A stretch of 64,000 nucleotides of DNA from a bacterium. GTDB lineage: Bacteria; Zhuqueibacterota; Zhuqueibacteria; Residuimicrobiales; Krinioviventaceae. A program made the position numbers and the translations under genes. This document shows, piece by piece, positions 8,665 through 17,144 of the stretch; positions within the stretch are counted from its first letter, which is position 1, and every line of letters begins with the position of its first letter. The stretch is from the NCBI GenBank assembly GCA_029561455.1, contig JAKQIY010000013.1, positions 1 to 64,000 of the forward strand, given 5' to 3'. A model generated the notes under the pieces. It was not told the DNA's origin. It made no database searches and worked only from the letters and a program-made list of their open reading frames with translations.

Positions 8665-9759
8665 ATGAATCAGAAATATATCATTGTGGCTTTCTTGGTA
8701 ATTACCAGTGTGTTTGGCGTTTCCTGCAAGAATGATGTGACCGAACCAGACAATAAAAAACCCGCGCCGGTTACGGAAACTCCAAAATACGAGCCTCCCG
8801 ATGGCGATTGTTTGTTTATTTTGGGACAGAGTAATACGATTTTTATGGATGCTTATATGAACAAAGTACGCAAAACTCCCACCCCGGCGGGATTTGCGTT
8901 TTACACCAGCCTTTCCAATAACGCCGTACAGCAGGATATGCCCAGGTATAAAACCTACCTGGACAAGTATCCCAACACCGTGCTGCAACTGGCGATCTGG
9001 ACCGGCGAAAGGCAGTGGGGTGACCCCGGCTATTACCTGGATGATATTGTCGATGGCAAATATGACCAGAACATAATTGCCCTGGCGTCGGCATGTAAAA
9101 CCTTCGATCGGCCCATATTTATCCGCCTGGGTTATGAATTTGACGGCTCGCATAATGCCTATCCGCCGGACAAGTACATTGCCGCCTGGCGTTATTTTGT
9201 CGATAAAATGCGCGGCCAGGGCGTGACCAACGTGGCGTATGTCTGGCATTCATGGGGAGTGGGCGCCTATTACGGCCATGATGATTTCCCGGACTATTAT
9301 CCCGAATTGCCGGCCGGCACCGCGGTGACGCAGGAATTATGGTATCCCGGCGACGATTATGTGGATTGGGTGGGCATGTCCATTTTCGGCATCGGCTGGG
9401 GTAACCTGGCGACCAACAGTGTGGTGCAGTGGCTGATTACCTTTGCTGAAACCCACAATAAACCGGTGATGCTGGCCGAGACCGCCGCCATTCGCACCGC
9501 CGACGGCGCCGACCCGGCCTGGGTTATTCCCAATACCAAGTGGCTGGAACAGGTGTTCGGCTTGTGCAGGGACAATCCCGCCGTCAAAGCTTTTACCTAT
9601 ATTAATGTGGACTGGATGGCGGATAATCCCTCCAGCAGTTGGGGAGATACGCAAATCCAGAGTTCAACGCCGACGGTCATTACCTACTGGCTCGACCATA
9701 TCAAATCCTTCCAGCACGCCGATTCGACGTTGTATGGGAAGATTGGGTATGTACAGTAG
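8665..9759 (+). CDS. GH26 beta-mannanase lipoprotein
   Basis: Secreted endo-beta-1,4-mannanase-like enzyme of 364 residues. The signal peptide ends in the lipobox GVSC (Cys21), so it should be anchored to the cell envelope, probably facing out. The (beta/alpha)8 barrel has the likely acid/base E158 in RLGYEFDG and the nucleophile E272 in MLAETAA. It would cut mannan or glucomannan into oligosaccharides for the divergent transporter and phosphorylase operon. GGAG precedes the ATG. No carbohydrate-binding module is seen. Substrate is inferred from the family and context. Confidence 0.85.
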   Translation: MNQKYIIVAFLVITSVFGVSCKNDVTEPDNKKPAPVTETPKYEPPDGDCLFILGQSNTIFMDAYMNKVRKTPTPAGFAFYTSLSNNAVQQDMPRYKTYLDKYPNTVLQLAIWTGERQWGDPGYYLDDIVDGKYDQNIIALASACKTFDRPIFIRLGYEFDGSHNAYPPDKYIAAWRYFVDKMRGQGVTNVAYVWHSWGVGAYYGHDDFPDYYPELPAGTAVTQELWYPGDDYVDWVGMSIFGIGWGNLATNSVVQWLITFAETHNKPVMLAETAAIRTADGADPAWVIPNTKWLEQVFGLCRDNPAVKAFTYINVDWMADNPSSSWGDTQIQSSTPTVITYWLDHIKSFQHADSTLYGKIGYVQ

Positions 9760-9790
9760 AGACACGAGTTCAATAAATTTTTAAATTGGG

Positions 9791-10027
9791 TGTAGAGACA
9801 AGGCATGCCTTGGCTCTACAACAATTTGATCGCACCGGGATTCATACCCCGGTGCGGGGAATAGGGGTAGAAATCCTTACCTATCTACGAACCGGGTCAG
9901 TAAACCCGTGCGATCATGATTCACGAATTCCAACTGTAGGGGCAACCCTTGCGGTTGCCCATGAAAAATTTTATATGAATAAATGTGGTTCCCCTGAACA
10001 CATGGGCAGGGGCAAGCCCTGCCCCTA
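9791..10027. repeat. Cluster of palindromic intergenic repeats
   Basis: Gene-free region made of hairpins. 9791-9820 is a 30-bp palindrome (14 of 15 pairs) centred on GGCATGCC and ending TGTAGAG/CTCTACA. 9832-9855 pairs GCACCGGG with CCCCGGTGC. 9934-10027 begins TGTAGGGGCA and ends GCCCCTACA, enclosing two further stems. The same GCACCGGG hairpin recurs at 51.3, 54.8, 54.9 and 55.1 kb. An open frame crosses the cluster but is repeat-derived. Confidence 0.7.
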
Positions 10028-10173
10028 CAAAACAATTGAATATTAAAACAAAACCCTTATTTCCAGAATTCATAAAAATAGTTTGAGTTTGTTAGAATCG
10101 AACTCTTTCCTATAAAATAATTTATTTTTTTTATTAAATTTTGCAAGATATAATGCCCTACCTAATATAACGA

Positions 10174-10192
10174 CCTGGGATATATTCCCAGG
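10174..10192. repeat. Short hairpin repeat
   Basis: CCTGGGA/TCCCAGG stem with a TATAT loop, followed by ACGAGC. A similar unit (CCCTGGGG...CCCCGGGG then CGAGC) lies at 57.92 kb. It belongs to the dispersed hairpin class of this genome. The rest of 10028-10300 is AT-rich and holds no gene. Confidence 0.45.
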
Positions 10193-10302
10193 ACGAGCAT
10201 GATGAGTGAAAAATAAGAATTTTAATAAAACTTGTAGGGGATTTATAGGGGATATAACCGGGAAGAACAGGATATTTTGAGTTAAATAATTGATATATAA
10301 AT

Positions 10303-10334
10303 AAAAAAGGCCCCTGTATTTGAGGGGCCTTTTG
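10303..10334 (-). terminator. Rho-independent terminator after tRNA-Sec
   Basis: GGCCCC pairs with GGGGCC around a nine-base loop. Read on the minus strand the stem is followed by TTTTTTATTT. It lies 26 bp beyond the 3' end of the selenocysteine tRNA. Confidence 0.8.
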
Positions 10335-10359
10335 GCTGTAAGTGTTTGATTTTACAGCG

Positions 10360-10455
10360 TGGCGGGAATGTGTGAGAATCGAACTCACCAAAGACGGAAA
10401 CCGCCTTACAACGGGTTTGAAGCCCGCGGACGCCACCAGGTCGCCTTGCATTCCC
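10360..10455 (-). tRNA. selC: Selenocysteine tRNA (anticodon TCA)
   Basis: A 96-base minus-strand tRNA including an encoded GCCA 3' end. The acceptor is GGGAATG/CATTCCC with a mismatched eighth pair. The anticodon loop is CTTCAAA, giving TCA, which reads UGA. A long variable arm of seven pairs (AAGGCGG/CCGTCTT) and a T arm GTGAG-TTCGATT-CTCAC follow, as in bacterial tRNA-Sec. The D arm is odd: its two halves are GGCGACC and GGCGTCC, near-direct rather than inverted repeats, so only the ends pair. A terminator follows. No selA, selB or selD is in the window. Confidence 0.9.
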
Positions 10456-10495
10456 GAAAAGTGAATATACAAACAATTTAATTTAATACCAATCG

Positions 10496-11236
10496 TTAAT
10501 CTTCATCCTCAAAATTTGCCCCGCTAATACCGACAACAATGCTGATGAACATCCCTTCCAGTCCCGTCTCGGGGCCATCGGTCAATGTCGTCTCTGTCCC
10601 CGCTATTTTCCAATCAAACACTTTAATCGGCACATTATACCCGGCGCGCAACCCGATGACAATGTTGCCTTCATCGCTGTCTTCTGAACTGACGCTGATC
10701 TGGTAATCGGCGCCCAGCACAGCGCTGGCAAACAGGTTGTTGCTGGTCAGCATGGTGCCTGTCACCGGTTTATCCAATATTTCCCCGAACGGCTGGTCAT
10801 TTATTTCCTTGTTTATTCGAAATTCCAGTACTCCGCCGCCAATGCCGATAAGCGGAAAAACCGTCCAATGCTTGTTACGATACATAACATATCCGGTTTC
10901 CAGTTTCACATATCCGCCGCTGAGCTTTGATTTGTACCCGTCATTACTTTGCCCGGTAGTGGACAAGCCGGCGCCCTCGCCGCTGATGATCCAGTTGCGA
11001 ATTGTAAACAAGCCGCCGGCGCCGAACTGGAACATATTTTCGGACAAAGCCGGATAGATGATGGAACTGGCTCTGAGCTGTTCCTGTAAAGCAGATAAAT
11101 TCAGAATTGATAAACCGATTCCCAGGTAACCCGTCCCGCTAAATTGGTCGGTGATTGGTCTCTGCTGGCTATAAACAGCAGTGGTTATGAATAATATTAA
11201 AACAATGGTCAACACCTTGCCTGTTAACCGTCGCAT
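10496..11236 (-). CDS. Outer-membrane beta-barrel protein, unknown function
   Basis: About 246 residues with an N-terminal signal peptide (cleavage near VYSQQ). Many alternating, Gly-rich beta strands follow (for example FQFGAGGLFTI and FPLIGIGGGVLEFRI) and the acidic end is FEDED. It probably forms a small 8-10-stranded barrel in the outer membrane. I chose the second Met because AAGGAG lies six bases before it. It stands alone between the selC gene and a GH30-like gene. Confidence 0.65.
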   Translation of the reverse strand: MRRLTGKVLTIVLILFITTAVYSQQRPITDQFSGTGYLGIGLSILNLSALQEQLRASSIIYPALSENMFQFGAGGLFTIRNWIISGEGAGLSTTGQSNDGYKSKLSGGYVKLETGYVMYRNKHWTVFPLIGIGGGVLEFRINKEINDQPFGEILDKPVTGTMLTSNNLFASAVLGADYQISVSSEDSDEGNIVIGLRAGYNVPIKVFDWKIAGTETTLTDGPETGLEGMFISIVVGISGANFEDED

Positions 11237-11403
11237 AAGCTTCTCCTTCATTTAACCGGCATTATCCGAGTTGGTAAATATAATTATAAATAATTTTACA
11301 GTAAAGTAAGATATATTTCAATTTTTATTATATTACTACCATCGCAACTCATGAGTGCAGAAAACCGGTCATTGTCAAACGAGTTGCGGAGACCGGCGCA
11401 TTA

Positions 11404-12867
11404 TTATTCATCCGCCAGTGTGGTTAACGTGAAAATAGAATTCTCAGTTACCAGCACTTTTAGTTGCCTGCCAACGATTTGCACATCTTTAATTGCTTTA
11501 CATGTTTCATTTCTTGACGTCCTGTAATAAAAAACTGGAGTCGCATCGGTCAAGCCCGGTAATCCTTCCAGGTTAACTGATAATTCCACATTACTTTCTA
11601 TAGTACTCATGCCGTTAATGGTAAAATCTTTTTTGTCCGTTGAAACAAACGCCAGCAGTTGCAGGTGCTTCAGGGGAGAGCGCCATGTTTTATAGACATC
11701 GTTCTCATTATCACTAATTGCTTTTATTTCTACCCTTTGAAAACCGGGCTTTACAAACCGGTAAACCTGTTTTGCCGCATAATAGCGTGGTTTGGGCGAA
11801 TAAGTCCAGGTTTCACGGTCAGTTGCAAACAAACCGTAGGTTGCCCAGGCCGAATCATGTTCGTGCAGGTTATCAAAGGCATCCCAGGCCAGCCCGGCAT
11901 TAAACCCGTCTTGCAGGAATTTAAACAGTCGTCTCGTCGACCTCCAGGCAAAACCGAATTCCACTTCACCGGTCTGATCCAGGTCGCCGTATTCGGTCAT
12001 CCACACCGAGCTGTTTTTATAAGGACTGTTGTTGATGTGTTCGGCAAACACCGCATAAGGAGTTTTGCCTAAAAACCAGTCGCCCACTTCCTGATCGCCG
12101 CCGTCCCCATAAGTATGCGTTGAAAAAGCTGTGGTGCGATTGATGAGAGAGGGATCTGTCAATACCCCGTCGAGCATTTTTACCCGCGGTCCGGCGTCGC
12201 AGAACAAGATCAGTTTTACGTCCGTTAAACCGGCTTGATCCATTTTATCGACCATCACTTTAACCGCAGCCAGACTGTATTCCGGGGAAAGTTTAGGTCC
12301 TTCCGGGAATCCCAAATCGGTTTCATTGAATGGTGCAAACAGGGAGAATTGCAGTTTTTCCTCATTACGGGCCCATTGCAGCATGGTGACGGCCATCTCG
12401 GCATAGCCGTCAAAATCGACCAGGGTTTGACCGTCCGCCCCGGCCAGTTCAGCCGGAATTCTGCCGCTAATGTTGAAAAAAGGCTCAATGTTTTTGCTGT
12501 TCAGGTAGCGAAAGGTTTCCCAGGCGTCCCGGAATATTGGCCCGGTATAGATTTTTTTCAGATAGGCTGCCGGATACTGCCCGTTTGCGTTGCGCATTTT
12601 CGGATCAAGCCAGTCCGCTTTGCCCCAGCAGTCAAAGCGGAACAGGGTGCAGCCGAGGTCGTCGACCAGCATATCAATAACCGGTCGTAAATGACCGTTA
12701 GCCCATTGCGCCGGGGTAATATTAACACCAAAGCCATCCATGGTTTGAAAAACCTGGCCGGCATGCAACGTTACCTGCTTTTTGATTGGTTCATCCGCAA
12801 CTGCGCTGTTTACAAATATCAGCCAGGCTAATATGCAAAACAGCAAATAAAATTTCCTGATTTTCAT
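11404..12867 (-). CDS. Secreted GH30-like clan A glycoside hydrolase
   Basis: A 487-residue protein with a signal peptide (about residues 1-24, ending SAVADE). It opens with QTMDGFGVNIT, the N-terminal strand typical of GH30. Candidate catalytic residues are E182 in APFNETD (acid/base after Asn) and E292 in VWMTEYGD (nucleophile). A beta-domain follows after about residue 390. Possible activities are endo-xylanase, glucosidase or galactanase; sequence alone does not decide. The Met used has AGGTGG five bases upstream; an in-frame extension further upstream lacks one. Confidence 0.75.
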   Translation of the reverse strand: MKIRKFYLLFCILAWLIFVNSAVADEPIKKQVTLHAGQVFQTMDGFGVNITPAQWANGHLRPVIDMLVDDLGCTLFRFDCWGKADWLDPKMRNANGQYPAAYLKKIYTGPIFRDAWETFRYLNSKNIEPFFNISGRIPAELAGADGQTLVDFDGYAEMAVTMLQWARNEEKLQFSLFAPFNETDLGFPEGPKLSPEYSLAAVKVMVDKMDQAGLTDVKLILFCDAGPRVKMLDGVLTDPSLINRTTAFSTHTYGDGGDQEVGDWFLGKTPYAVFAEHINNSPYKNSSVWMTEYGDLDQTGEVEFGFAWRSTRRLFKFLQDGFNAGLAWDAFDNLHEHDSAWATYGLFATDRETWTYSPKPRYYAAKQVYRFVKPGFQRVEIKAISDNENDVYKTWRSPLKHLQLLAFVSTDKKDFTINGMSTIESNVELSVNLEGLPGLTDATPVFYYRTSRNETCKAIKDVQIVGRQLKVLVTENSIFTLTTLADE

Positions 12868-13077
12868 AGCGCCACCTTGCATTTTGGTTCGATCATGATT
12901 GGAAGAGTAGATATTTCCTGAATATAAGCATTCCGCTTCAGGATTGCTATTTAAATTCACTTGACCCTGTGAAATGATAAAAATTTTTTATGGAATTGGA
13001 ATAATGTTTAAACAATTGTTGTTATGACATCTAATTAATTGTTAAGGTATTGATGAAGAAATTTGCTGGAAAAAAAT

Positions 13078-13527
13078 ATGGCAATTGAAGATGAAATCAA
13101 ACAAGTTAAGTTCAGAAATGAATACCATAAATTGCTCATCAATATTGTCTATACCGGTCACTGGCTCAATGAAATGACCATGGAAATGTTGCGTCCATTT
13201 GATATAACGACACAACAATACAACGTCCTGCGGATTTTACGCGGCCAATATCCCAAACCGGTAACGATAAAACTGGTACGGGAACGAATGATCGACAAAA
13301 TGTCCGATGCCTCGCGCCTGATCGAGCGGTTACGTCTGAAAGGTTATGTGCAGCGCGAAATATGTCATGATAACCGCCGCTCGGTAGATGTTGTTATCAC
13401 CAAAACGGGACTTGAATTGTTGACCCGGCTCGATGACAAAATTGCCGGTTTGGAGGAGCAACTGCATACCCTGCCGGTTGACAAGGTAACTGAAATCAAT
13501 ACTTTTTTAGATAGAATTAGAGAATAA
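13078..13527 (+). CDS. MarR-family transcriptional regulator
   Basis: A 149-residue winged-helix dimeric repressor: a helical N-terminus, the recognition region MIDKMSDASRLIERLRLKGYV and the wing CHDNRRSVDVVITKTG. The start chosen is ATG at 13078 (MAIEDEIKQ); a TTG 15 bases upstream is possible. It lies 24 bp before a DoxX-like membrane gene, which it probably controls, perhaps in response to an oxidant or phenolic ligand. Ligand unknown. Confidence 0.85.
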   Translation: MAIEDEIKQVKFRNEYHKLLINIVYTGHWLNEMTMEMLRPFDITTQQYNVLRILRGQYPKPVTIKLVRERMIDKMSDASRLIERLRLKGYVQREICHDNRRSVDVVITKTGLELLTRLDDKIAGLEEQLHTLPVDKVTEINTFLDRIRE

Positions 13528-13550
13528 AACTGAAAGAACAGGAGAGAACC

Positions 13551-13919
13551 ATGAAAAAGATAACTGGTGTTGCAGCACGAACTATGTACGCTTTACCTAT
13601 GGCGGTATTTGGCTTTAACCATTTGATGTATGCCAACATGATGCAGGGTATAGTCCCGGCCTTTTTACCGCTCAAAGTGTTTTGGGTATATTTTACCGGT
13701 CTGGCGCTGCTGGCTGCAGCAGTGAGTATCATTATTAACAAGTACGCCAAACTGGCCTCATTATTACTGGGTGTGTTATTGCTGACTTTTGCCTTTACCA
13801 TCCATTTCCCCGGTGTGCTCAATCCGGAAACGATGATGGGATCGCTGCCCAGCTTTTTAAAGGATACCAGTTTGGCGGGAGCGGCTTTTGTTTTATCCGG
13901 GATTTTAAAGAACAAATAA
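13551..13919 (+). CDS. DoxX-like four-helix membrane protein
   Basis: A 122-residue integral membrane protein with about four transmembrane segments and the DoxX-type early motif FGFNHLMYA. Relatives are linked to redox balance or quinone chemistry, but the exact role is unclear. GGAG lies upstream. Co-transcription with the MarR gene is likely from the 23-bp gap. Confidence 0.75.
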   Translation: MKKITGVAARTMYALPMAVFGFNHLMYANMMQGIVPAFLPLKVFWVYFTGLALLAAAVSIIINKYAKLASLLLGVLLLTFAFTIHFPGVLNPETMMGSLPSFLKDTSLAGAAFVLSGILKNK

Positions 13920-13941
13920 TTGTAAATTATTAAATGAAAAA

Positions 13942-13978
13942 GGGCATAAATACTGTAGATTTAACATTATTTATGCCC
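13942..13978 (-). terminator. Terminator hairpin for the 14.0-14.9 kb lipoprotein gene
   Basis: GGGCATAAATA pairs perfectly with TATTTATGCCC (11 bp, 15-base loop). On the minus strand it is followed by TTTTTCATTT. It may also stop plus-strand readthrough from the DoxX gene, but no T-run follows on that side. Confidence 0.7.
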
Positions 13979-14015
13979 ATAAAGGGGAATCCGCTTTTTT
14001 CAGAATGTTTTAGTT

Positions 14016-14852
14016 TTATGGAACAATATCATTATGGTTTTCATCCCACCAGGCTTTTTCACCATTGTTGTAATCAGGCACCTGTAAATAACCGGCAGTA
14101 GTGGAATCGCTCCAGAAAACAATGGAATTAAAGCCGGTTGACATATCATAGTATTCGATCTTGCGGTCGTCGCCAAGCGCGGAGTAGGTTAAAACATCCT
14201 GATAATTGGGATTGGTTGGATCCACGTTGGTAAAAACCAGGCTTTTATTGGTTTCGTTTGTATACTGCCAGTCAAGTGTAATCATTTCTTGTGGAGCAGT
14301 CGGTTTTTGTGAGTCATAAAAGGTCCATTGCCCGCTGGTATTGAGCAAATTAGCCCAGCCTTCATACCATTTAAAATCATTCAATACGGGATTTGTATTT
14401 ACTGCGCTGACAACCATTTCCCATTTCGCTTTGGCGGTTTTAATTTCAATCCAGCCTGTCAGCTCTGCCTGAAAGTTGATCTGATTTTGTATTAATTCAT
14501 AATTCCAGTGGTATTTTCCTTTTGTGTCGACTGAAGGTGTATCGGTCAGGGCGGCAGCAAATACTGCAGTAGGGGGAGCCAGACGCACGATTACTGCTGT
14601 ATTGATAATGGCAACCCTGATTGAGGCATTGGCAAAGTTGTTCTTTGATGCCGGTTGCGCTGATTTAGCCAGGGAAGTAGCGCCGCCTTCAAATGCAGAC
14701 ATGTCCACTGTCATTGAACCGGCCGGCGGCAAAGACGGTCTGTCGGTAGTTCCCGGGGTATTGCTGTCGGCAACATTTTTTTCACATGCGGCTAATAATA
14801 CAACCAGAGCGAGGCCGGTCGTGAACAAATGATTTAATAATTGTCTTTTCAT
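14016..14852 (-). CDS. Lipoprotein, unknown function
   Basis: About 278 residues. The signal peptide ends in the lipobox LLAAC, then comes a low-complexity Pro/Ser/Thr linker. The body is beta-rich with many Trp and Tyr (WHYNYELI-like strands, WIEIKTAKAKWEM). It contains no Cys-based or catalytic motif that I recognise. The Met chosen has GGAG seven bases upstream. It is divergent from the CotH gene and has its own terminator. Confidence 0.65.
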   Translation of the reverse strand: MKRQLLNHLFTTGLALVVLLAACEKNVADSNTPGTTDRPSLPPAGSMTVDMSAFEGGATSLAKSAQPASKNNFANASIRVAIINTAVIVRLAPPTAVFAAALTDTPSVDTKGKYHWNYELIQNQINFQAELTGWIEIKTAKAKWEMVVSAVNTNPVLNDFKWYEGWANLLNTSGQWTFYDSQKPTAPQEMITLDWQYTNETNKSLVFTNVDPTNPNYQDVLTYSALGDDRKIEYYDMSTGFNSIVFWSDSTTAGYLQVPDYNNGEKAWWDENHNDIVP

Positions 14853-14996
14853 AATGAACTCCAATTTAATTTTTAATATTATACTACTTGGTGTAATTCT
14901 TGAATGTGATTCAAAACACGATTATTATAAAAATTAATATTTGCATTTTATAGTAAGAGTTATAATTTAGTCTAAAGCTGGAAATGATTATGGCGA

Positions 14997-16688
14997 ATGA
15001 AAATGATTGCAGGAATAAGACATAGTACAAGGAATTTTCAGCGCCATATCCTGGCGGTTGTGCTGTTATTTGCACCGCTTGTTAGCAATTTACCACGCGC
15101 CATTTCACAACAAATTTATTCTGAAATAAATTCTGCGCAGGAATTTATTTCCTCAAATTTGCCGGTTTTGGTAATCGATACATTTGGCAAAAACATTCAA
15201 AATAATACCAGAGTTACTGTGCACCTGGGGGTGATAGATAATAGTGTCGGAAGGAATGCCCTGACTGATCCGTTCAATAATTATGATGGATTGATTAATA
15301 TAGAAATCCGCGGTTCCAGCGGGCAGTGGCAGAACTGGCCTAAAAAGCAATATGGCTTTGAAACCTGCGATTCATCGGGCAATAACCTTAATGTGGCTTT
15401 GCTGGGTCTGCCAGCCGAGAACGACTGGATATTGTATCCTCCTTATAGCGATAAAAGTATGATCCGCAATATTCTGGCCTATCGTTTTGCCCGTGATATG
15501 GGCCGTTATGCTTCCCGAACCCGCCTTTGTGAACTGGTGGTGAACGGCGATTATCGCGGCGTATATGTTTTGCTGGAAAAGATCAAACGCGATAAACGTC
15601 GGGTGGATATTGCCGAGTTACAACCCGATGATAACAACGGCGATCAGTTAACCGGCGGATATATCATCAAAGTTGACCGTGAGGCCGGTGAAGAAAATGA
15701 CGGCTGGGTTTCGCCCTATTCCCTCAAACCCGACCGGTTAAATATGAAGTACTTGTTTCATTATCCCAAACCCGGAGATATCTCGCCCGCTCAGCAAGAA
15801 TATATTATTAATTATATCACTGCCTTTGAAACCCTCATGAACCAAAACGACTGGCAACTCTATTACCGGGAGTATTTAGATATAGATTCATTTATAGATT
15901 TCTGGATAATCAGTGAATTTACCAAAAATGTGGATTCCTTTTCACTAAGCACATTTTTATACAAAGATAAAAATAGCAAAGACAAGCGCCTGGTCATGGG
16001 CCCGGTGTGGGATTTCAATCTCGGGTTCGGCAATGTAAATTATTATGAGGGGGAATTGACCAGCGGATTTATTTTGGATCGTAAAGTGCAATTAGTGGAT
16101 AAAATACCGGCCTGGTGTAAAAATCTGGATCAAGACCCGGAAATCCGTAAAATGTTTGCAGAACGTTGGCATGACTTGCGTGGTTCGGTTCTGGCCCCGG
16201 CGCGCATCAACTCGCTGATAGATTCCTTGACCACTGTTTTAGATGAAGCACAGGCGCGCAATTTTAACCGCTGGCCAATCTTGGGGCAATATGTTTGGCC
16301 GAATAATTATGTTGGTCACTCCTATGCGGAGGAAATAAATTATTTAAAGAACTGGATCCGGCAACGCTGTGACTGGCTAGATCAGGAAACCGAGATTTAT
16401 ACTGAAATTGCACAAACGCCGCCAAACCATTATCACCTGGTGACTATTTATCCTAATCCCTTTAATGAATCTGCCATTATTGATTATCATCTATTAAAAT
16501 CTAGCCGGGTACAAATATCTGTTTATGATGTGCTGGGCCGGCTGGTGAGCACATTGCTTGATGAAGAAAAAGCCGCAGGAGATTATCAGGTAAATTTTAC
16601 AGCGACAGATTTGGCCGGAGGAATTTATTTTGTGCGGGTAACCGGTGGCGGGCAGTACAGTATTGCCAGAATGACCTGTGTTAAATAA
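14997..16688 (+). CDS. Secreted CotH-kinase-fold protein with secretion-tail domain
   Basis: A 563-residue exported protein. After a signal peptide it has a CotH domain (about residues 90-420) with RGVYVLLEKIKRDK, LTGGYIIKVDRE and GPVWDFNLGFGN; CotH proteins are atypical protein kinases first known from spore coats. The last 85 residues form a beta domain beginning IYPNPFNES with YDVLGRLV and GIYFVRV, the type A sorting tail of type IX-like secretion in FCB bacteria. Substrate unknown. Kinase activity is inferred from the family only. Confidence 0.85.
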   Translation: MKMIAGIRHSTRNFQRHILAVVLLFAPLVSNLPRAISQQIYSEINSAQEFISSNLPVLVIDTFGKNIQNNTRVTVHLGVIDNSVGRNALTDPFNNYDGLINIEIRGSSGQWQNWPKKQYGFETCDSSGNNLNVALLGLPAENDWILYPPYSDKSMIRNILAYRFARDMGRYASRTRLCELVVNGDYRGVYVLLEKIKRDKRRVDIAELQPDDNNGDQLTGGYIIKVDREAGEENDGWVSPYSLKPDRLNMKYLFHYPKPGDISPAQQEYIINYITAFETLMNQNDWQLYYREYLDIDSFIDFWIISEFTKNVDSFSLSTFLYKDKNSKDKRLVMGPVWDFNLGFGNVNYYEGELTSGFILDRKVQLVDKIPAWCKNLDQDPEIRKMFAERWHDLRGSVLAPARINSLIDSLTTVLDEAQARNFNRWPILGQYVWPNNYVGHSYAEEINYLKNWIRQRCDWLDQETEIYTEIAQTPPNHYHLVTIYPNPFNESAIIDYHLLKSSRVQISVYDVLGRLVSTLLDEEKAAGDYQVNFTATDLAGGIYFVRVTGGGQYSIARMTCVK

Positions 16689-16753
16689 CCCGACAATAAT
16701 GAAAATTAAGGTTTATCAGACTTGTGCTGCAAATACACTTTGGTTATAACCAA

Positions 16754-16963
16754 TTAATGCTTGTTCACCCTTTTACGGCGTATAAGCCCGACGATAATTG
16801 TGCCAACAATTATGCCGATGAGTAACATCATTAATAGTAAAATGGCTAGAGAAACAGATAAATTCCAAAACAGCAACTGAAAATAAACCGCCTTGAGGTT
16901 TTGTAAAAAAATAACCACTACCAGGGTGGCAATAACTGTGAGGATGATTGTTTTTATTTTCAT
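16754..16963 (-). CDS. LapA-domain (DUF1049) small inner-membrane protein
   Basis: A 69-residue protein with two hydrophobic helices (residues 4-20 and 37-60), an intervening NLKAVYFQLLFW segment and a basic end RRKRVNKH. This is the pattern of the LapA domain family, involved in lipopolysaccharide assembly in enterobacteria. GGAG lies six bases before the ATG. Function here is inferred. Confidence 0.75.
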   Translation of the reverse strand: MKIKTIILTVIATLVVVIFLQNLKAVYFQLLFWNLSVSLAILLLMMLLIGIIVGTIIVGLIRRKRVNKH

Positions 16964-17144
16964 GATATTCTCCAGATAATTCTTGAATTCTCTGTTGAAA
17001 ATGATAAATTATAATAGAGCTGATATGCAGGGATTCTGCTCTGGAAAAAAAGATACGGTAATAATTTACAAATATTTAGCAGTATTACAAGCGGAATTAA
17101 AATGACAATACAAGTTTATATAAAACATTACAAAGGAGAAACAG

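Noticed and set aside
9786-10046. 86-codon plus-strand open frame
   Set aside because: It runs through the palindromic repeat cluster, has no ribosome site and resembles no protein.
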